Shown here piece after piece: positions 20,059-27,365 of a DNA stretch of 64,000 bases. The position numbers were made by a program, and so were the translations under genes. The DNA lies in the NCBI RefSeq assembly GCF_014197435.1, contig NZ_JACIFP010000001.1:1984001-2048000 (forward strand), written 5' to 3'. The first letter of the stretch is position 1. Every line of letters starts with the position of its first letter. Source of the DNA: Gordonia humi (GTDB lineage Bacteria; Actinomycetota; Actinomycetes; Mycobacteriales; Mycobacteriaceae). The notes under the pieces are model-generated. The model searched no databases. It was given only the letters and a program-made list of their open reading frames with translations, and was not told the origin of the DNA.

Positions 20059-20730
20059 ATGACGGATTCAGAGCCGCAAGTGGCAGTGCGGGTCGGAATG
20101 GTCGACGACCATCCGTCACCGGTGTGGGGGATCGATCGTTTGCTGGAACCGCAGCCAGACCTCGACTTCGTGTGTGCGGCGGCGACAGTGCCCGAACTCC
20201 TCGCGAAATCAACGGATCTGGACGTCGTCATCCTCGATCTCCGGCTGAACGACGGCACGACTCCTCGTGAGAACGTCGAACAGCTCGCCGAGCGCGGGAT
20301 CGGCACCGTCGCGTACACCTCCGGCGAACATCCGGACCTGTTGCGGTCGGCGGCACGGGCGGGCACTCTCGGCGTCGTTCTCAAATCGGCGTCCGAGGAG
20401 GAGATTCTGCACGCCGTGCGAACGGCGGGCGCCGGTCGGGAGGTGCTGACCACCGAGTGGGCCGCCGCGATCGACGGCGACCCCAATCTCGACGCGGTCG
20501 ATCTGAGCCCGCAGCTGCAACGCGTGCTGACCCTGTACGCGTCGGGCGGAACGTCCGCGAGCGTCGGTCGGGAGCTCGGTGTCGCACCCGACACCGTCAA
20601 CGAGTACCTCAAGCGCATCCGGCAGAAGTACGCCGATGCGGGTCGCCCGACACACACCAAACTGGATCTCTTCAAGCGGGCCGTCGAAGACGGCTGGCTC
20701 CCGATGCCGCACCGGCCCCGGAAGGGCTGA
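20059..20730 (+). CDS. Response regulator, receiver plus LuxR-type HTH
   Basis: A 223-residue NarL/FixJ-like regulator. The receiver has the acidic pair Asp16-Asp17 in VDDH, the phosphorylated Asp60 in VVILDLRL and Lys109 in VVLKSASEEE. The C-terminal HTH spans about residues 155-205 (TSASVGRELGVAPDTVNEYL). ATG 20059 is preceded only by a loose purine stretch. A very strong AAAGGAGG lies 50 nt upstream at 20003-20010 but faces no useful in-frame start. It is the only receiver protein here, so it is the best candidate to take phosphate from K1 or K3. Its C-terminal end resembles that of the protein at 20899. Confidence 0.9.
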   Translation: MTDSEPQVAVRVGMVDDHPSPVWGIDRLLEPQPDLDFVCAAATVPELLAKSTDLDVVILDLRLNDGTTPRENVEQLAERGIGTVAYTSGEHPDLLRSAARAGTLGVVLKSASEEEILHAVRTAGAGREVLTTEWAAAIDGDPNLDAVDLSPQLQRVLTLYASGGTSASVGRELGVAPDTVNEYLKRIRQKYADAGRPTHTKLDLFKRAVEDGWLPMPHRPRKG

Positions 20731-20760
20731 TTCGGGAGGCGCGAGCCGCGCACGCCGATC

Positions 20761-20775
20761 TGACACGTGGTGTCA
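20761..20775. promoter_or_regulatory. Inverted repeat TGACAC-N3-GTGTCA upstream of the HTH-only gene
   Basis: A perfect 6-bp inverted repeat with a 3-nt centre lies 30 bp after the response regulator stop and 124 bp before the start at 20899. It has the size of a LuxR-type or other dimer operator. What binds is unknown. Confidence 0.4.
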
Positions 20776-20858
20776 CTAGATCTGGGTCTACCGGCGGATG
20801 TCGTGCGTTCGTATGGTTGGTTTCATGCCTGTAGAGGGGATTGCCCGAAACGCAGGCG

Positions 20859-20868
20859 ATGACGTCAT
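20859..20868. promoter_or_regulatory. Palindrome ATGACGTCAT upstream of the HTH-only gene
   Basis: A perfect 10-bp palindrome lies 30 bp before the start at 20899, close to the Shine-Dalgarno. It is placed where a repressor could block initiation. Ten bases can also arise by chance. Confidence 0.3.
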
Positions 20869-20898
20869 TGGTCGGGTAGTCACCAGGAGGTTCATCCC

Positions 20899-21222
20899 AT
20901 GACCGTTGCAGAAGTCGATCCGATCGCGATCCCCGAACGGGCGTCGGTGCTCGTGGCGAAAGCGCCGCAGCTGGCCGCTGTCGGCCGATCATCGGTCCGC
21001 CCATCGCTCTCGTCGCGAGAGGTCGAGGTTCTCCTGGCATGGCTCGCCTCCGAGTCGAAGGAGGACGCCGCCGCGCGTCTGTTCATCTCGGCGTCGACGG
21101 TGAGTACCCATATCTCCCGCATCCGGGCCAAGTACGGCGCGGTGTCGCGGCCTGCGCCGACCAAAGCGCATCTGCTGGCGCGCGCTCTGCAGGACGGCTA
21201 CACGACGCTCGACGTCTGGTGA
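20899..21222 (+). CDS. Receiver-less LuxR-type HTH regulator
   Basis: A 107-residue protein made of a short N-terminal arm and one LuxR-type HTH (SSREVEVLLAWLASESKEDAAARLF then SASTVSTHISRIRAKYG). There is no receiver and no ligand domain. The tail (RIRAKYGAVSRPAPTKAHLLARALQDGY) lines up with that of the regulator at 20059 (RIRQKYADAGRPTHTKLDLFKRAVEDGW), so the two are paralogues. The start ATG has AGGAGG 9 nt upstream. The stop is 10 bp from the start of K3, so it probably shares an operon with K3 and P3. It may compete with or modulate the full regulator at common sites (inference). Confidence 0.88.
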   Translation: MTVAEVDPIAIPERASVLVAKAPQLAAVGRSSVRPSLSSREVEVLLAWLASESKEDAAARLFISASTVSTHISRIRAKYGAVSRPAPTKAHLLARALQDGYTTLDVW

Positions 21223-21232
21223 CCGCCAGGCG

Positions 21233-22468
21233 GTGTCGGTGACCGTCGGGTCGCTCCTGGGCAGGGGCGCACGACGCCGCACCGAGGGCGCCGATCGCGG
21301 TCGACTGCGCGGGGAGGCGCGGCTCGGCGGGCCGACCGACAGCGACCGGATCGTGATCGTCATCTCGACGATCCTCGGCGTCGGCTACCTCGTGTACGCG
21401 GGCGTCTCTCTTCCCGTGATGATCGAGGAGGCCGCCGGAGTAGTCGCGGGCTGGTACCCGGCGTTCTGCATCGTCGTCGTCTTCGCTCCCGGGCTCGCAC
21501 TGTTCGGTGTGCGGTGGGCGCGTCGTCCGGCCGTCGTCGGATCCGCGGTGGCGCTCGCGTGCCCCGCCGCCACCCTCGTCGCAGCCGCGGTGTGGGTTTT
21601 GGCTGGAACCGGCGACTCGGTGGACCCCGCTGTCTGGATGCTCGACTTCGCGGGATTGCCCGCGGTGGCCGTCGCCGTCGCGCGACCGATGCGAGAGGCC
21701 CTCGTCGCACTCGTGATGTGCAAGGCTGCGGCTGTCGCTGTCGCACTGGCGCACAGCCCGACGACCGACGTCGGCGCGATGATGCGTGAGGGCGCCTTCG
21801 GCATGCTGTTCACCTCGGCCTTCGTCTACATCACCGCGATGGTCGTGCGGGCGGGGAGTGCCCTCGACTCGTCCCGCTGTGAGGCCGCCGACCTCACCGC
21901 GGTGGGCGTGCGCAACGCCGAACTCGCGCGGATCGACGGACTCATCCACGACCATGTGATCTCCACGCTCGTCGCGGTGACCGCCGACCCCGCCGACCCG
22001 CGCGTCGTCGAGGCGGCGCAGGCCGCACTCGCGCGTCTGGACGCACTGGCCGCCGACGACGGCGACGACGAGGTGATCGCCGAGACAGAACTGGTCGCGA
22101 GGATCCGCACCGCCGTCGATCCGTCGGTCGCGACGGTCGTCGACGTCTCCCGCGACCTGGACGGCTGCTACCCGGTCGCGGTCGGTCGGAGTCTGGCCGA
22201 GGCGGTGGGCGAAGCCGTCCGCAACTCCCGGATCCATGCGGGCGAGCACGCCGAGTGCGTCGTGGCCATCGAAGTGACCGGTGATCGTGTGGCGGTCACC
22301 GTCGCCGACGACGGCGTCGGTTTCGATCCGAGCACCGTCGCGATCGACCGACTCGGGCTGGCGTTGAGCGTGCGTCGCCGGATGGGATCGCTCGAGGGCG
22401 GTCGCGCGCACGTACGCAGTTCACCCGGACGCGGCACGACCGTCGAACTGGAATGGATCCGGCCGTGA
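21233..22468 (+). CDS. Membrane sensor histidine kinase K3 of the tandem array
   Basis: A 411-residue paralogue of K1 and K2 with about six membrane segments between residues 40 and 210. The phospho-acceptor is probably His239 in LIHDHVIS (nt 21947). The ATPase domain has Asn331 in GEAVRNSRIHAGE, the G1 box DDGVGFDP, and a G2-like LALSVRRRMGSLEGG. The start is GTG 21233; GTG 21239 is in frame and also possible after the AGG at 21228. The stop overlaps the start of P3 as GTGA, the same junction as K1-P1. Confidence 0.87.
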   Translation: MSVTVGSLLGRGARRRTEGADRGRLRGEARLGGPTDSDRIVIVISTILGVGYLVYAGVSLPVMIEEAAGVVAGWYPAFCIVVVFAPGLALFGVRWARRPAVVGSAVALACPAATLVAAAVWVLAGTGDSVDPAVWMLDFAGLPAVAVAVARPMREALVALVMCKAAAVAVALAHSPTTDVGAMMREGAFGMLFTSAFVYITAMVVRAGSALDSSRCEAADLTAVGVRNAELARIDGLIHDHVISTLVAVTADPADPRVVEAAQAALARLDALAADDGDDEVIAETELVARIRTAVDPSVATVVDVSRDLDGCYPVAVGRSLAEAVGEAVRNSRIHAGEHAECVVAIEVTGDRVAVTVADDGVGFDPSTVAIDRLGLALSVRRRMGSLEGGRAHVRSSPGRGTTVELEWIRP

Positions 22469-23499
22469 CCGCGGCGCAGACCGGCCCGCTGCGTCGCCTG
22501 CGGACCCCCGAACGGGAGGACGCCTCGGCGGTCGTCGGACTCCAGGACGGTCGTGTCCAGATCGCCGCGGCTGTCGTGCTCGCCGGCTTCGTCCTCCTCG
22601 GGCTCACCGGGGAGGGCGTCGACAGCCCGTGGCTCTACACCGCGGCGTTCGGTCTTCTGGTCGTCGCCTGGGCGCTGCCGCTGCGGGCGCCGGGCACCCC
22701 GATGGACGGGCGGGCCGCGGCGGCTGTTCTCGTGTCCCAGAGCGTGGCCGTGATCGGAGTGGTCGCGGCGGTCGAGCCGGTGGTCCGTGGGCCGCTCATG
22801 CCGTGCGCGGGTGCGACGGCGATCGTCGGCGCCCTGCTGTGCCTGCGGGGCCGGGTCGGCACCGCCTGGATCGCCTTCGTCGTGCTCACCGCGATTCTGG
22901 TGATCGCCGGTGTCGTCCGCGCGCAGCCGCTGGACTACGTGCAGATCATCGTGCCCGGGAACCTGGGCATCGTCGTCCTGCTGAGCGTCTTCGCGTCCGT
23001 CGTCGCACCCCGGGCGGATCAGATCTTCGCTCTCCGGCGTCAGGCCAGACGCGCCGCGGCCGAGGTCGCGGCGCGCACCGTGCGCGACCAGCAGCTGGCG
23101 CGTCTGGACAACCGGGTCCGACCGCTCTTACAGCGCATCGCCGACGGGCAGGTCCTCACCGAACGCGAACTGAACCAGTGCCGACTGGTGGAGGCGCAGC
23201 TGCGCGATCGGATCCGCGCGCCCGGTCTCGACCTCCCTCACCTGTTCGACTGTGCCTGGGCCGCCCGCAGCCGCGGCGTCCGCGTGGTGCTGCTCGACGA
23301 CGGTCCGACCACGTCCGTCGCCGTCGACGATCGCCGAGCGCGAATCCTGGCAGAAGCGAGTTCGGCGGCCGTGACGGTGCTGCGCGACGCGGCGTCCGGC
23401 GCCCTCGTCACCGTCCGACTGCTCCCGGCAGGTCGGGACGCCGTCGCCACGATCTCCGTCGCGGTCGACGGCTCGGTGTCCCTTCAGGAGTTCTCCTGA
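22465..23499 (+). CDS. Membrane kinase-like partner protein P3
   Basis: A 344-residue paralogue of P1 and P2, with about six membrane segments up to residue 185. The cytoplasmic part reads RLDNRVRPLLQRIADG, CRLVEAQLRDRIRAPGLDLP, WAARSRGVRVVLLDDG and RLLPAGRDAVATISV, matching P1 almost motif for motif. No histidine acceptor or ATP-binding box is present. GTG 22465 gives a GTGA overlap with K3; an in-frame ATG at 22453 is less favoured. Three independent K-P pairs with the same junction argue that the two products act as a stoichiometric unit. Confidence 0.85.
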   Translation: MTAAQTGPLRRLRTPEREDASAVVGLQDGRVQIAAAVVLAGFVLLGLTGEGVDSPWLYTAAFGLLVVAWALPLRAPGTPMDGRAAAAVLVSQSVAVIGVVAAVEPVVRGPLMPCAGATAIVGALLCLRGRVGTAWIAFVVLTAILVIAGVVRAQPLDYVQIIVPGNLGIVVLLSVFASVVAPRADQIFALRRQARRAAAEVAARTVRDQQLARLDNRVRPLLQRIADGQVLTERELNQCRLVEAQLRDRIRAPGLDLPHLFDCAWAARSRGVRVVLLDDGPTTSVAVDDRRARILAEASSAAVTVLRDAASGALVTVRLLPAGRDAVATISVAVDGSVSLQEFS

Positions 23500-23540
23500 G
23501 CGTCGATCGCGGGCAGTGCCTGTCGGACGCCCGGGCGGAT

Positions 23541-23570
23541 TTGTCTCTGACCGGCAGGTTCGCCTACACT
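23541..23570 (+). promoter_or_regulatory. Sigma-70-type promoter for the ribosomal protein operon
   Basis: TTGTCT at 23541-23546 and TACACT at 23565-23570 are separated by 18 bp. Transcription should begin near 23577, giving a leader of about 160 nt before rplN. Confidence 0.65.
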
Positions 23571-23573
23571 AGA

Positions 23574-23606
23574 CCGGTTGCCTGCGGCGCTGCGCGTCGC
23601 AACCGG
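23574..23606 (+). promoter_or_regulatory. Leader hairpin at the 5' end of the ribosomal operon mRNA
   Basis: CCGGTTGC at 23574-23581 pairs with GCAACCGG at 23599-23606, an 8-bp perfect stem around a GC-rich 17-nt loop that may fold further. It lies at the predicted transcription start, so it may stabilise the mRNA or take part in feedback by a ribosomal protein. This is inferred from sequence only. Confidence 0.4.
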
Positions 23607-23738
23607 CACGCGAACCCACTCGGTGCGGATCCGTTCACGCGGAGAAGCCCAGGCAGGCGCATGTTCAGGTGGCAACAGACCATGCACGTCGGGTCGGCAA
23701 TCCGGCGGGCATAGAAATCCAGGTCAAGGAGACAAGCA

Positions 23739-24107
23739 GTGATTCAGCAGGAATCCCGCGTGCGCGTCGCCGACAACACCGGTGCCAAGGAAGTCCTTTG
23801 CATCCGTGTCCTCGGCGGATCGTCGCGTCGTTACGCCGGCGTGGGCGACGTCATCGTCGCCACCGTCAAGGACGCCATCCCGGGCGGCAACGTGAAGAAG
23901 GGTGAGGTCGTCAAGGCCGTCATCGTTCGCACCACCAAGGAGCGTCGCCGCGCCGACGGTTCGTACATCAAGTTCGACGAGAACGCCGCCGTGCTTCTCA
24001 AGAACGAGAGCGACCCGCGCGGTACCCGTATCTTCGGCCCGGTCGGCCGTGAACTGCGCGACAAGCGCTTCATGAAGATCGTGTCGCTCGCACCGGAGGT
24101 GATCTGA
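23739..24107 (+). CDS. rplN: 50S ribosomal protein L14
   Basis: A 122-residue full-length L14, which binds 23S rRNA at the subunit interface. It starts [23 protein letters not shown] and ends with IVSLAPEVI, as usual. The start is GTG 23739 after CAAGGAGA. It is first in the unit rplN-rplX-rplE-rpsZ, 3 bp before rplX. In mycobacteria rplN also begins a unit separate from the rpsQ end of the S10 operon, in keeping with the promoter seen here. Confidence 0.99.
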   Translation: MIQQESRVRVADNTGAKEVLCIRVLGGSSRRYAGVGDVIVATVKDAIPGGNVKKGEVVKAVIVRTTKERRRADGSYIKFDENAAVLLKNESDPRGTRIFGPVGRELRDKRFMKIVSLAPEVI

Positions 24108-24110
24108 CTC

Positions 24111-24428
24111 ATGAAGATCCACAAGGGTGACACCGTCATCGTCATCGCCGGCAAGGACAAGGGCGCCAAGGGCAAGGTCCTCGAGGCCTACCCGAAGCGT
24201 GAGCGCGTCCTCGTCGAAGGCGTCAACCGCATCAAGAAGCACGTCGCCGAGTCGGCGAACGAGCGCGGTGCCAGCTCCGGCGGCATCGTGACCCAGGAAG
24301 CGCTGATCCACGTCTCGAACGTGATGCTCGTCGATTCCGAGGGCAACCCGACTCGCGTCGGCTACCGCCGCGACGAAGAGACCGGCAAGAACGTCCGTAT
24401 CTCGCGCAAGACCGGGAAGGACATCTGA
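24111..24428 (+). CDS. rplX: 50S ribosomal protein L24
   Basis: A 105-residue L24, an early assembly protein of the large subunit. The KOW motif ([20 protein letters not shown]) is at the N terminus, followed by [11 protein letters not shown] and the ending [11 protein letters not shown]. It lies 3 bp after rplN and 2 bp before rplE, so it is cotranscribed. Confidence 0.99.
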   Translation: MKIHKGDTVIVIAGKDKGAKGKVLEAYPKRERVLVEGVNRIKKHVAESANERGASSGGIVTQEALIHVSNVMLVDSEGNPTRVGYRRDEETGKNVRISRKTGKDI

Positions 24429-24430
24429 TC

Positions 24431-25009
24431 ATGACCGCATCCGAGAAGGTTCAGCCGCGCCTCAAGGAGCGCTACCGCTCCGAGATCAAGGACTCGCTGA
24501 ACAACGAGTTCAAGTACGCCAACGTGATGCAGATCCCGGGCGTCGTCAAGGTCGTCGTCAACATGGGTGTCGGTGACGCCGCCCGTGACGCGAAGCTGAT
24601 CAACGGCGCCGTCTCCGATCTCGCTCTGATCACCGGCCAGCAGCCGGAGATCCGCCGCGCCCGCAAGTCGATCGCACAGTTCAAGCTGCGCGAAGGCATG
24701 CCGATCGGTGCCCGCGCCACGCTGCGCGGCGACCGGATGTGGGAGTTCCTCGACCGCCTCGTGTCGATCGCGCTCCCGCGTATCCGCGACTTCCGCGGCC
24801 TGAGCGACCGCCAGTTCGACGGTAACGGCAACTACACGTTCGGCCTCAACGAGCAGTCGATGTTCCACGAGATCAACATCGACAGCATCGACCGGCCGCG
24901 TGGTATGGACATCACCGTCGTCACCTCGGCCACCACGGACGACGAGGGTCGTGCGCTGCTCCGCGCACTGGGCTTCCCGTTCAAGGACAACAACGCTAAG
25001 GACAACTGA
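24431..25009 (+). CDS. rplE: 50S ribosomal protein L5
   Basis: A 192-residue L5, which binds 5S rRNA in the central protuberance. Typical features are [20 protein letters not shown] at the start, [35 protein letters not shown] and the ending [12 protein letters not shown]. It starts at ATG 24431 directly after rplX and is followed one base later by rpsZ. Confidence 0.99.
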   Translation: MTASEKVQPRLKERYRSEIKDSLNNEFKYANVMQIPGVVKVVVNMGVGDAARDAKLINGAVSDLALITGQQPEIRRARKSIAQFKLREGMPIGARATLRGDRMWEFLDRLVSIALPRIRDFRGLSDRQFDGNGNYTFGLNEQSMFHEINIDSIDRPRGMDITVVTSATTDDEGRALLRALGFPFKDNNAKDN

Positions 25010-25010
25010 C

Positions 25011-25196
25011 ATGGCAAAGAAGGCTCTGGTCAACAAGGCCAACAAGAAGCCGAAGTTCGCCGTGCGTGCCTACACGCGCTGCAACAAGTGCGGTCGTCCG
25101 CACTCGGTCTACCGTAAGTTCGGTCTGTGCCGCGTGTGCCTGCGCGACATGGCTCACGCCGGCGAACTCCCCGGCGTTCAGAAGTCCAGCTGGTGA
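25011..25196 (+). CDS. rpsZ: 30S ribosomal protein S14, zinc-binding type
   Basis: A 61-residue S14 of the short type with a zinc ribbon formed by CNKC near residue 24 and CRVC near residue 40. ATG 25011 follows rplE by one base. This zinc (C+) form is the housekeeping S14 in actinobacteria; zinc-free paralogues are used in zinc shortage. In most bacteria rpsH and rplF follow at once, but here two hairpins and an iron importer on the other strand follow. Confidence 0.98.
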   Translation: MAKKALVNKANKKPKFAVRAYTRCNKCGRPHSVYRKFGLCRVCLRDMAHAGELPGVQKSSW

Positions 25197-25201
25197 CTTC
25201 T

Positions 25202-25232
25202 CCTCGGATCTTCTCTCTGCGCTGATCCGAGG
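25202..25232 (+). terminator. First hairpin after rpsZ
   Basis: CCTCGGATC at 25202-25210 pairs with GATCCGAGG at 25224-25232, a 9-bp stem with a 13-nt pyrimidine-rich loop, 5 bp after the stop codon. It acts together with the stronger hairpin that follows. Confidence 0.6.
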
Positions 25233-25241
25233 ACGCTCATG

Positions 25242-25282
25242 ACTGCGGCCCCGCCTCCCTTGTCAGGAGGCGGGGCCGCAGT
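25242..25282. terminator. Strong terminator hairpin after rpsZ
   Basis: A 17-bp perfect GC-rich stem (25242-25258 with 25266-25282) closes a 7-nt loop and is followed by GTTTGT. It closes the rplN-rpsZ unit and shows that the rest of the spc operon is not cotranscribed. It could also stop the leftward siderophore operon that ends at 25456. Confidence 0.85.
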
Positions 25283-25455
25283 GTTTGTAGCGACACGCGA
25301 TGCGTCGGTGGGCTTCTCACCCGGGACGGGACCGCAGCAGTCTGTTCGACCGTGTCCACCCTGTTCCACCGTGTCCACCGAATCGTGTCGGGGCCACCAG
25401 GTGCTGCGCGGTCGCGCCGCCGGCGCCTCGGCGGGGCCGAGACGCCGGTAGTCGA

Positions 25456-26448
25456 CTACTTGATGATCGCCGCGAGCTTCGGCGTCACTGCCTGGACCGC
25501 GAGCGCGATGGACTGCGGGGTCCCGGCCGCCAGGCCCTGATTGATCTCGTCGTTCTCGTCGATGATCAACGCCCGGCCGTCGCGCACGACAGGCAGCGAA
25601 TCTATCAGTCGGTCCGACTGGAGTTCGGACAGCGGCTTCGAGATGGTCGTGAAGACAGCGGTCTGTGCGTCGAGGGCCGTGACCTTCTCGGCCGGGACGT
25701 TGACGAAGAATCCGCTGGTCTTGAGGTCTTCGACCGGCTTGTACGCGGCGAAGCCGAGTTCGGCGAAGACGTCGAAGCGGGCGTCGCCGCGGATGTAGGC
25801 ACCGTACGCGTCGCCGAACTTCGCGGCGTAGACGAACGAGCGACCGGCGAACTCGGGGTTGGCGGTCTTGGCCTTCGAGATCACCGAATCGGTCTCGGCG
25901 ACGGCGGCCTTCGCCTCTTCGGTCTTGCCGATCGCCTTGCCGATCAGTTCGGTCTGCTCACGCCAGTTGACGGCGAAGTCGGGAGTGCCCGCCGGTGCGG
26001 AGGCCACCGGTGCGATCTGGCTGAGTCGGTCGAACACCTTGCTGTCGCCGGACGCTCGCACATTGAGGATCAGATCCGGTTCGAGCAGTTCGATCTGCTC
26101 ATAGTTGTATGTGGTGCCGGAATTCTTGATGACGGTCGGAGAATCGTCGCCGAACTTGTCTGTTGCCCACGGACCGACGCCCTTGTTCTCGTCGCCGAAT
26201 CCCATCCAGTCGTAGATGGCGACAGGCTTGACGCCGAGTGATGCCGCGATCTCACCGTCCGACCAGCCCAGGGCGACGACGCGGAGACCGTCCTTGGACT
26301 CGCGGACTTGAGTGGTCGGGCCGCGGTCGACCGACCCGACGACCTTTCCGTCGGCGTCGTCGTTCGACGACGAACAGCCCGCAGCCACTGTCACGACGGC
26401 GGCCAGTGCGGCGAGCAGAGCCAGCAGTCGTGTTCTCGATCGCATCAT
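25456..26448 (-). CDS. Ferric-siderophore ABC transporter, substrate-binding lipoprotein
   Basis: A 330-residue class III periplasmic-binding protein of the FepB/FecB type. The signal peptide ends in AAGC (Cys25), followed by an acidic linker. The two lobes include LRVVALGWSDGEIAASLGVKPVAI and YNYEQIELLEPDLILN, typical of iron-siderophore binders. ATG 26448 is chosen because AGAAAGG sits 8 nt upstream; GTG 26466, overlapping the ATPase stop, is the alternative. It is the last gene of its operon, after two permeases and an ATPase; the importer at 40586-44587 has the binding protein first. Confidence 0.93.
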   Translation of the reverse strand: MMRSRTRLLALLAALAAVVTVAAGCSSSNDDADGKVVGSVDRGPTTQVRESKDGLRVVALGWSDGEIAASLGVKPVAIYDWMGFGDENKGVGPWATDKFGDDSPTVIKNSGTTYNYEQIELLEPDLILNVRASGDSKVFDRLSQIAPVASAPAGTPDFAVNWREQTELIGKAIGKTEEAKAAVAETDSVISKAKTANPEFAGRSFVYAAKFGDAYGAYIRGDARFDVFAELGFAAYKPVEDLKTSGFFVNVPAEKVTALDAQTAVFTTISKPLSELQSDRLIDSLPVVRDGRALIIDENDEINQGLAAGTPQSIALAVQAVTPKLAAIIK

Positions 26449-26462
26449 TTCGGTTGCCTTTC

Positions 26463-27365
26463 TCACGAGTCCGTGGACTCTGTCTGGAGCCTGGCCGCGT
26501 GTGATCGCGCGGCTTGGTAGTTCGCGGTGTCGCCGGGAAGGGCCGAGACCTTCACCGCACCCGATGCGAGCGGAACGACCATCGGCGTCCCGGTCTCCGG
26601 ATCGGCGATGATCCTGCTCGCGACCCCGAACACGTTCTCCACGTTCTCGACGGTGACGACGTCGGTCGGCGGTCCCTCAGCGACGACCGTCCCGCTTCGC
26701 ATCGCGATGAGGTGAGTCGCGTACCGTGCCGCCTGATTCAGATCGTGCAGGACGGCGACCAGGGTGACACCCCGTCGGTTGAGGTCTGAGCACAGGTCGA
26801 GTACTTCGAGTTGGTGTGCGAGGTCGAGGTAGGTCGTCGGTTCGTCCAGCAGCAGTACCGGCGTGTCCTGTGCGAGGGCCATCGCGATCCACACGCGCTG
26901 TCGTTGGCCGCCGGACAACTCGGCGACCGGTCGGGTCGACAGATCCGTCAGCCGGGTCGCCTCCAGTGCGTACCGGACCGCCTCCTCGTCCTTGTCGGTC
27001 CACTGAGCGAACATCGACTGGTAGGGGAACCGCCCGCGTGAGACGAGGTCGACGATGGTGATGCCGTCCGGCGCGATCGACTGCTGCGGCAGGAGCCCGA
27101 CCTCGCGGGCGAAGGCCTTGCCGTTCCACTGCTGCACGTTCTTGCCGTCGAGGAGAACGTGCCCGCGCGACGGTTTGAGCAGCCGGGAGAGCGCCCGTAG
27201 GAGCGTCGACTTGCCGCACGCGTTCGGTCCGACGATCACCGTGAACGAGCCGTCGGGGATCATCACGCTCAATCCGTCGATGATCGTCGCGTTGTCATAA
27301 CCGACGGTGATCGTCTCGGTGCCGAGTCGACCGGTGGTCGCCGGATCGCTGGTTCTGGTGGTCAC
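26463..27365 (-). CDS. Ferric-siderophore ABC transporter, ATPase
   Basis: A 300-residue FecE-type ATPase. It has the Walker A GPNACGKST, the Q-loop region GLLPQQS, the signature LSGGQRQR, Walker B VLLLDEPT and the switch histidine in LHDLN. The C-terminal extension of about 45 residues is not part of the ABC core. GTG 27365 overlaps the permease stop as GTGA and has GGAAGG upstream; the frame upstream of it is not conserved. It powers import by the permease pair encoded just before it. Confidence 0.95.
   Translation of the reverse strand: MTTRTSDPATTGRLGTETITVGYDNATIIDGLSVMIPDGSFTVIVGPNACGKSTLLRALSRLLKPSRGHVLLDGKNVQQWNGKAFAREVGLLPQQSIAPDGITIVDLVSRGRFPYQSMFAQWTDKDEEAVRYALEATRLTDLSTRPVAELSGGQRQRVWIAMALAQDTPVLLLDEPTTYLDLAHQLEVLDLCSDLNRRGVTLVAVLHDLNQAARYATHLIAMRSGTVVAEGPPTDVVTVENVENVFGVASRIIADPETGTPMVVPLASGAVKVSALPGDTANYQAARSHAARLQTESTDS

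Noticed and set aside
19842..20753. Upstream extension of the acetoacetate decarboxylase-like frame on the minus strand
   Set aside because: It covers the response regulator gene in antisense and has no conserved sequence; the start at 19841 fits the family length.
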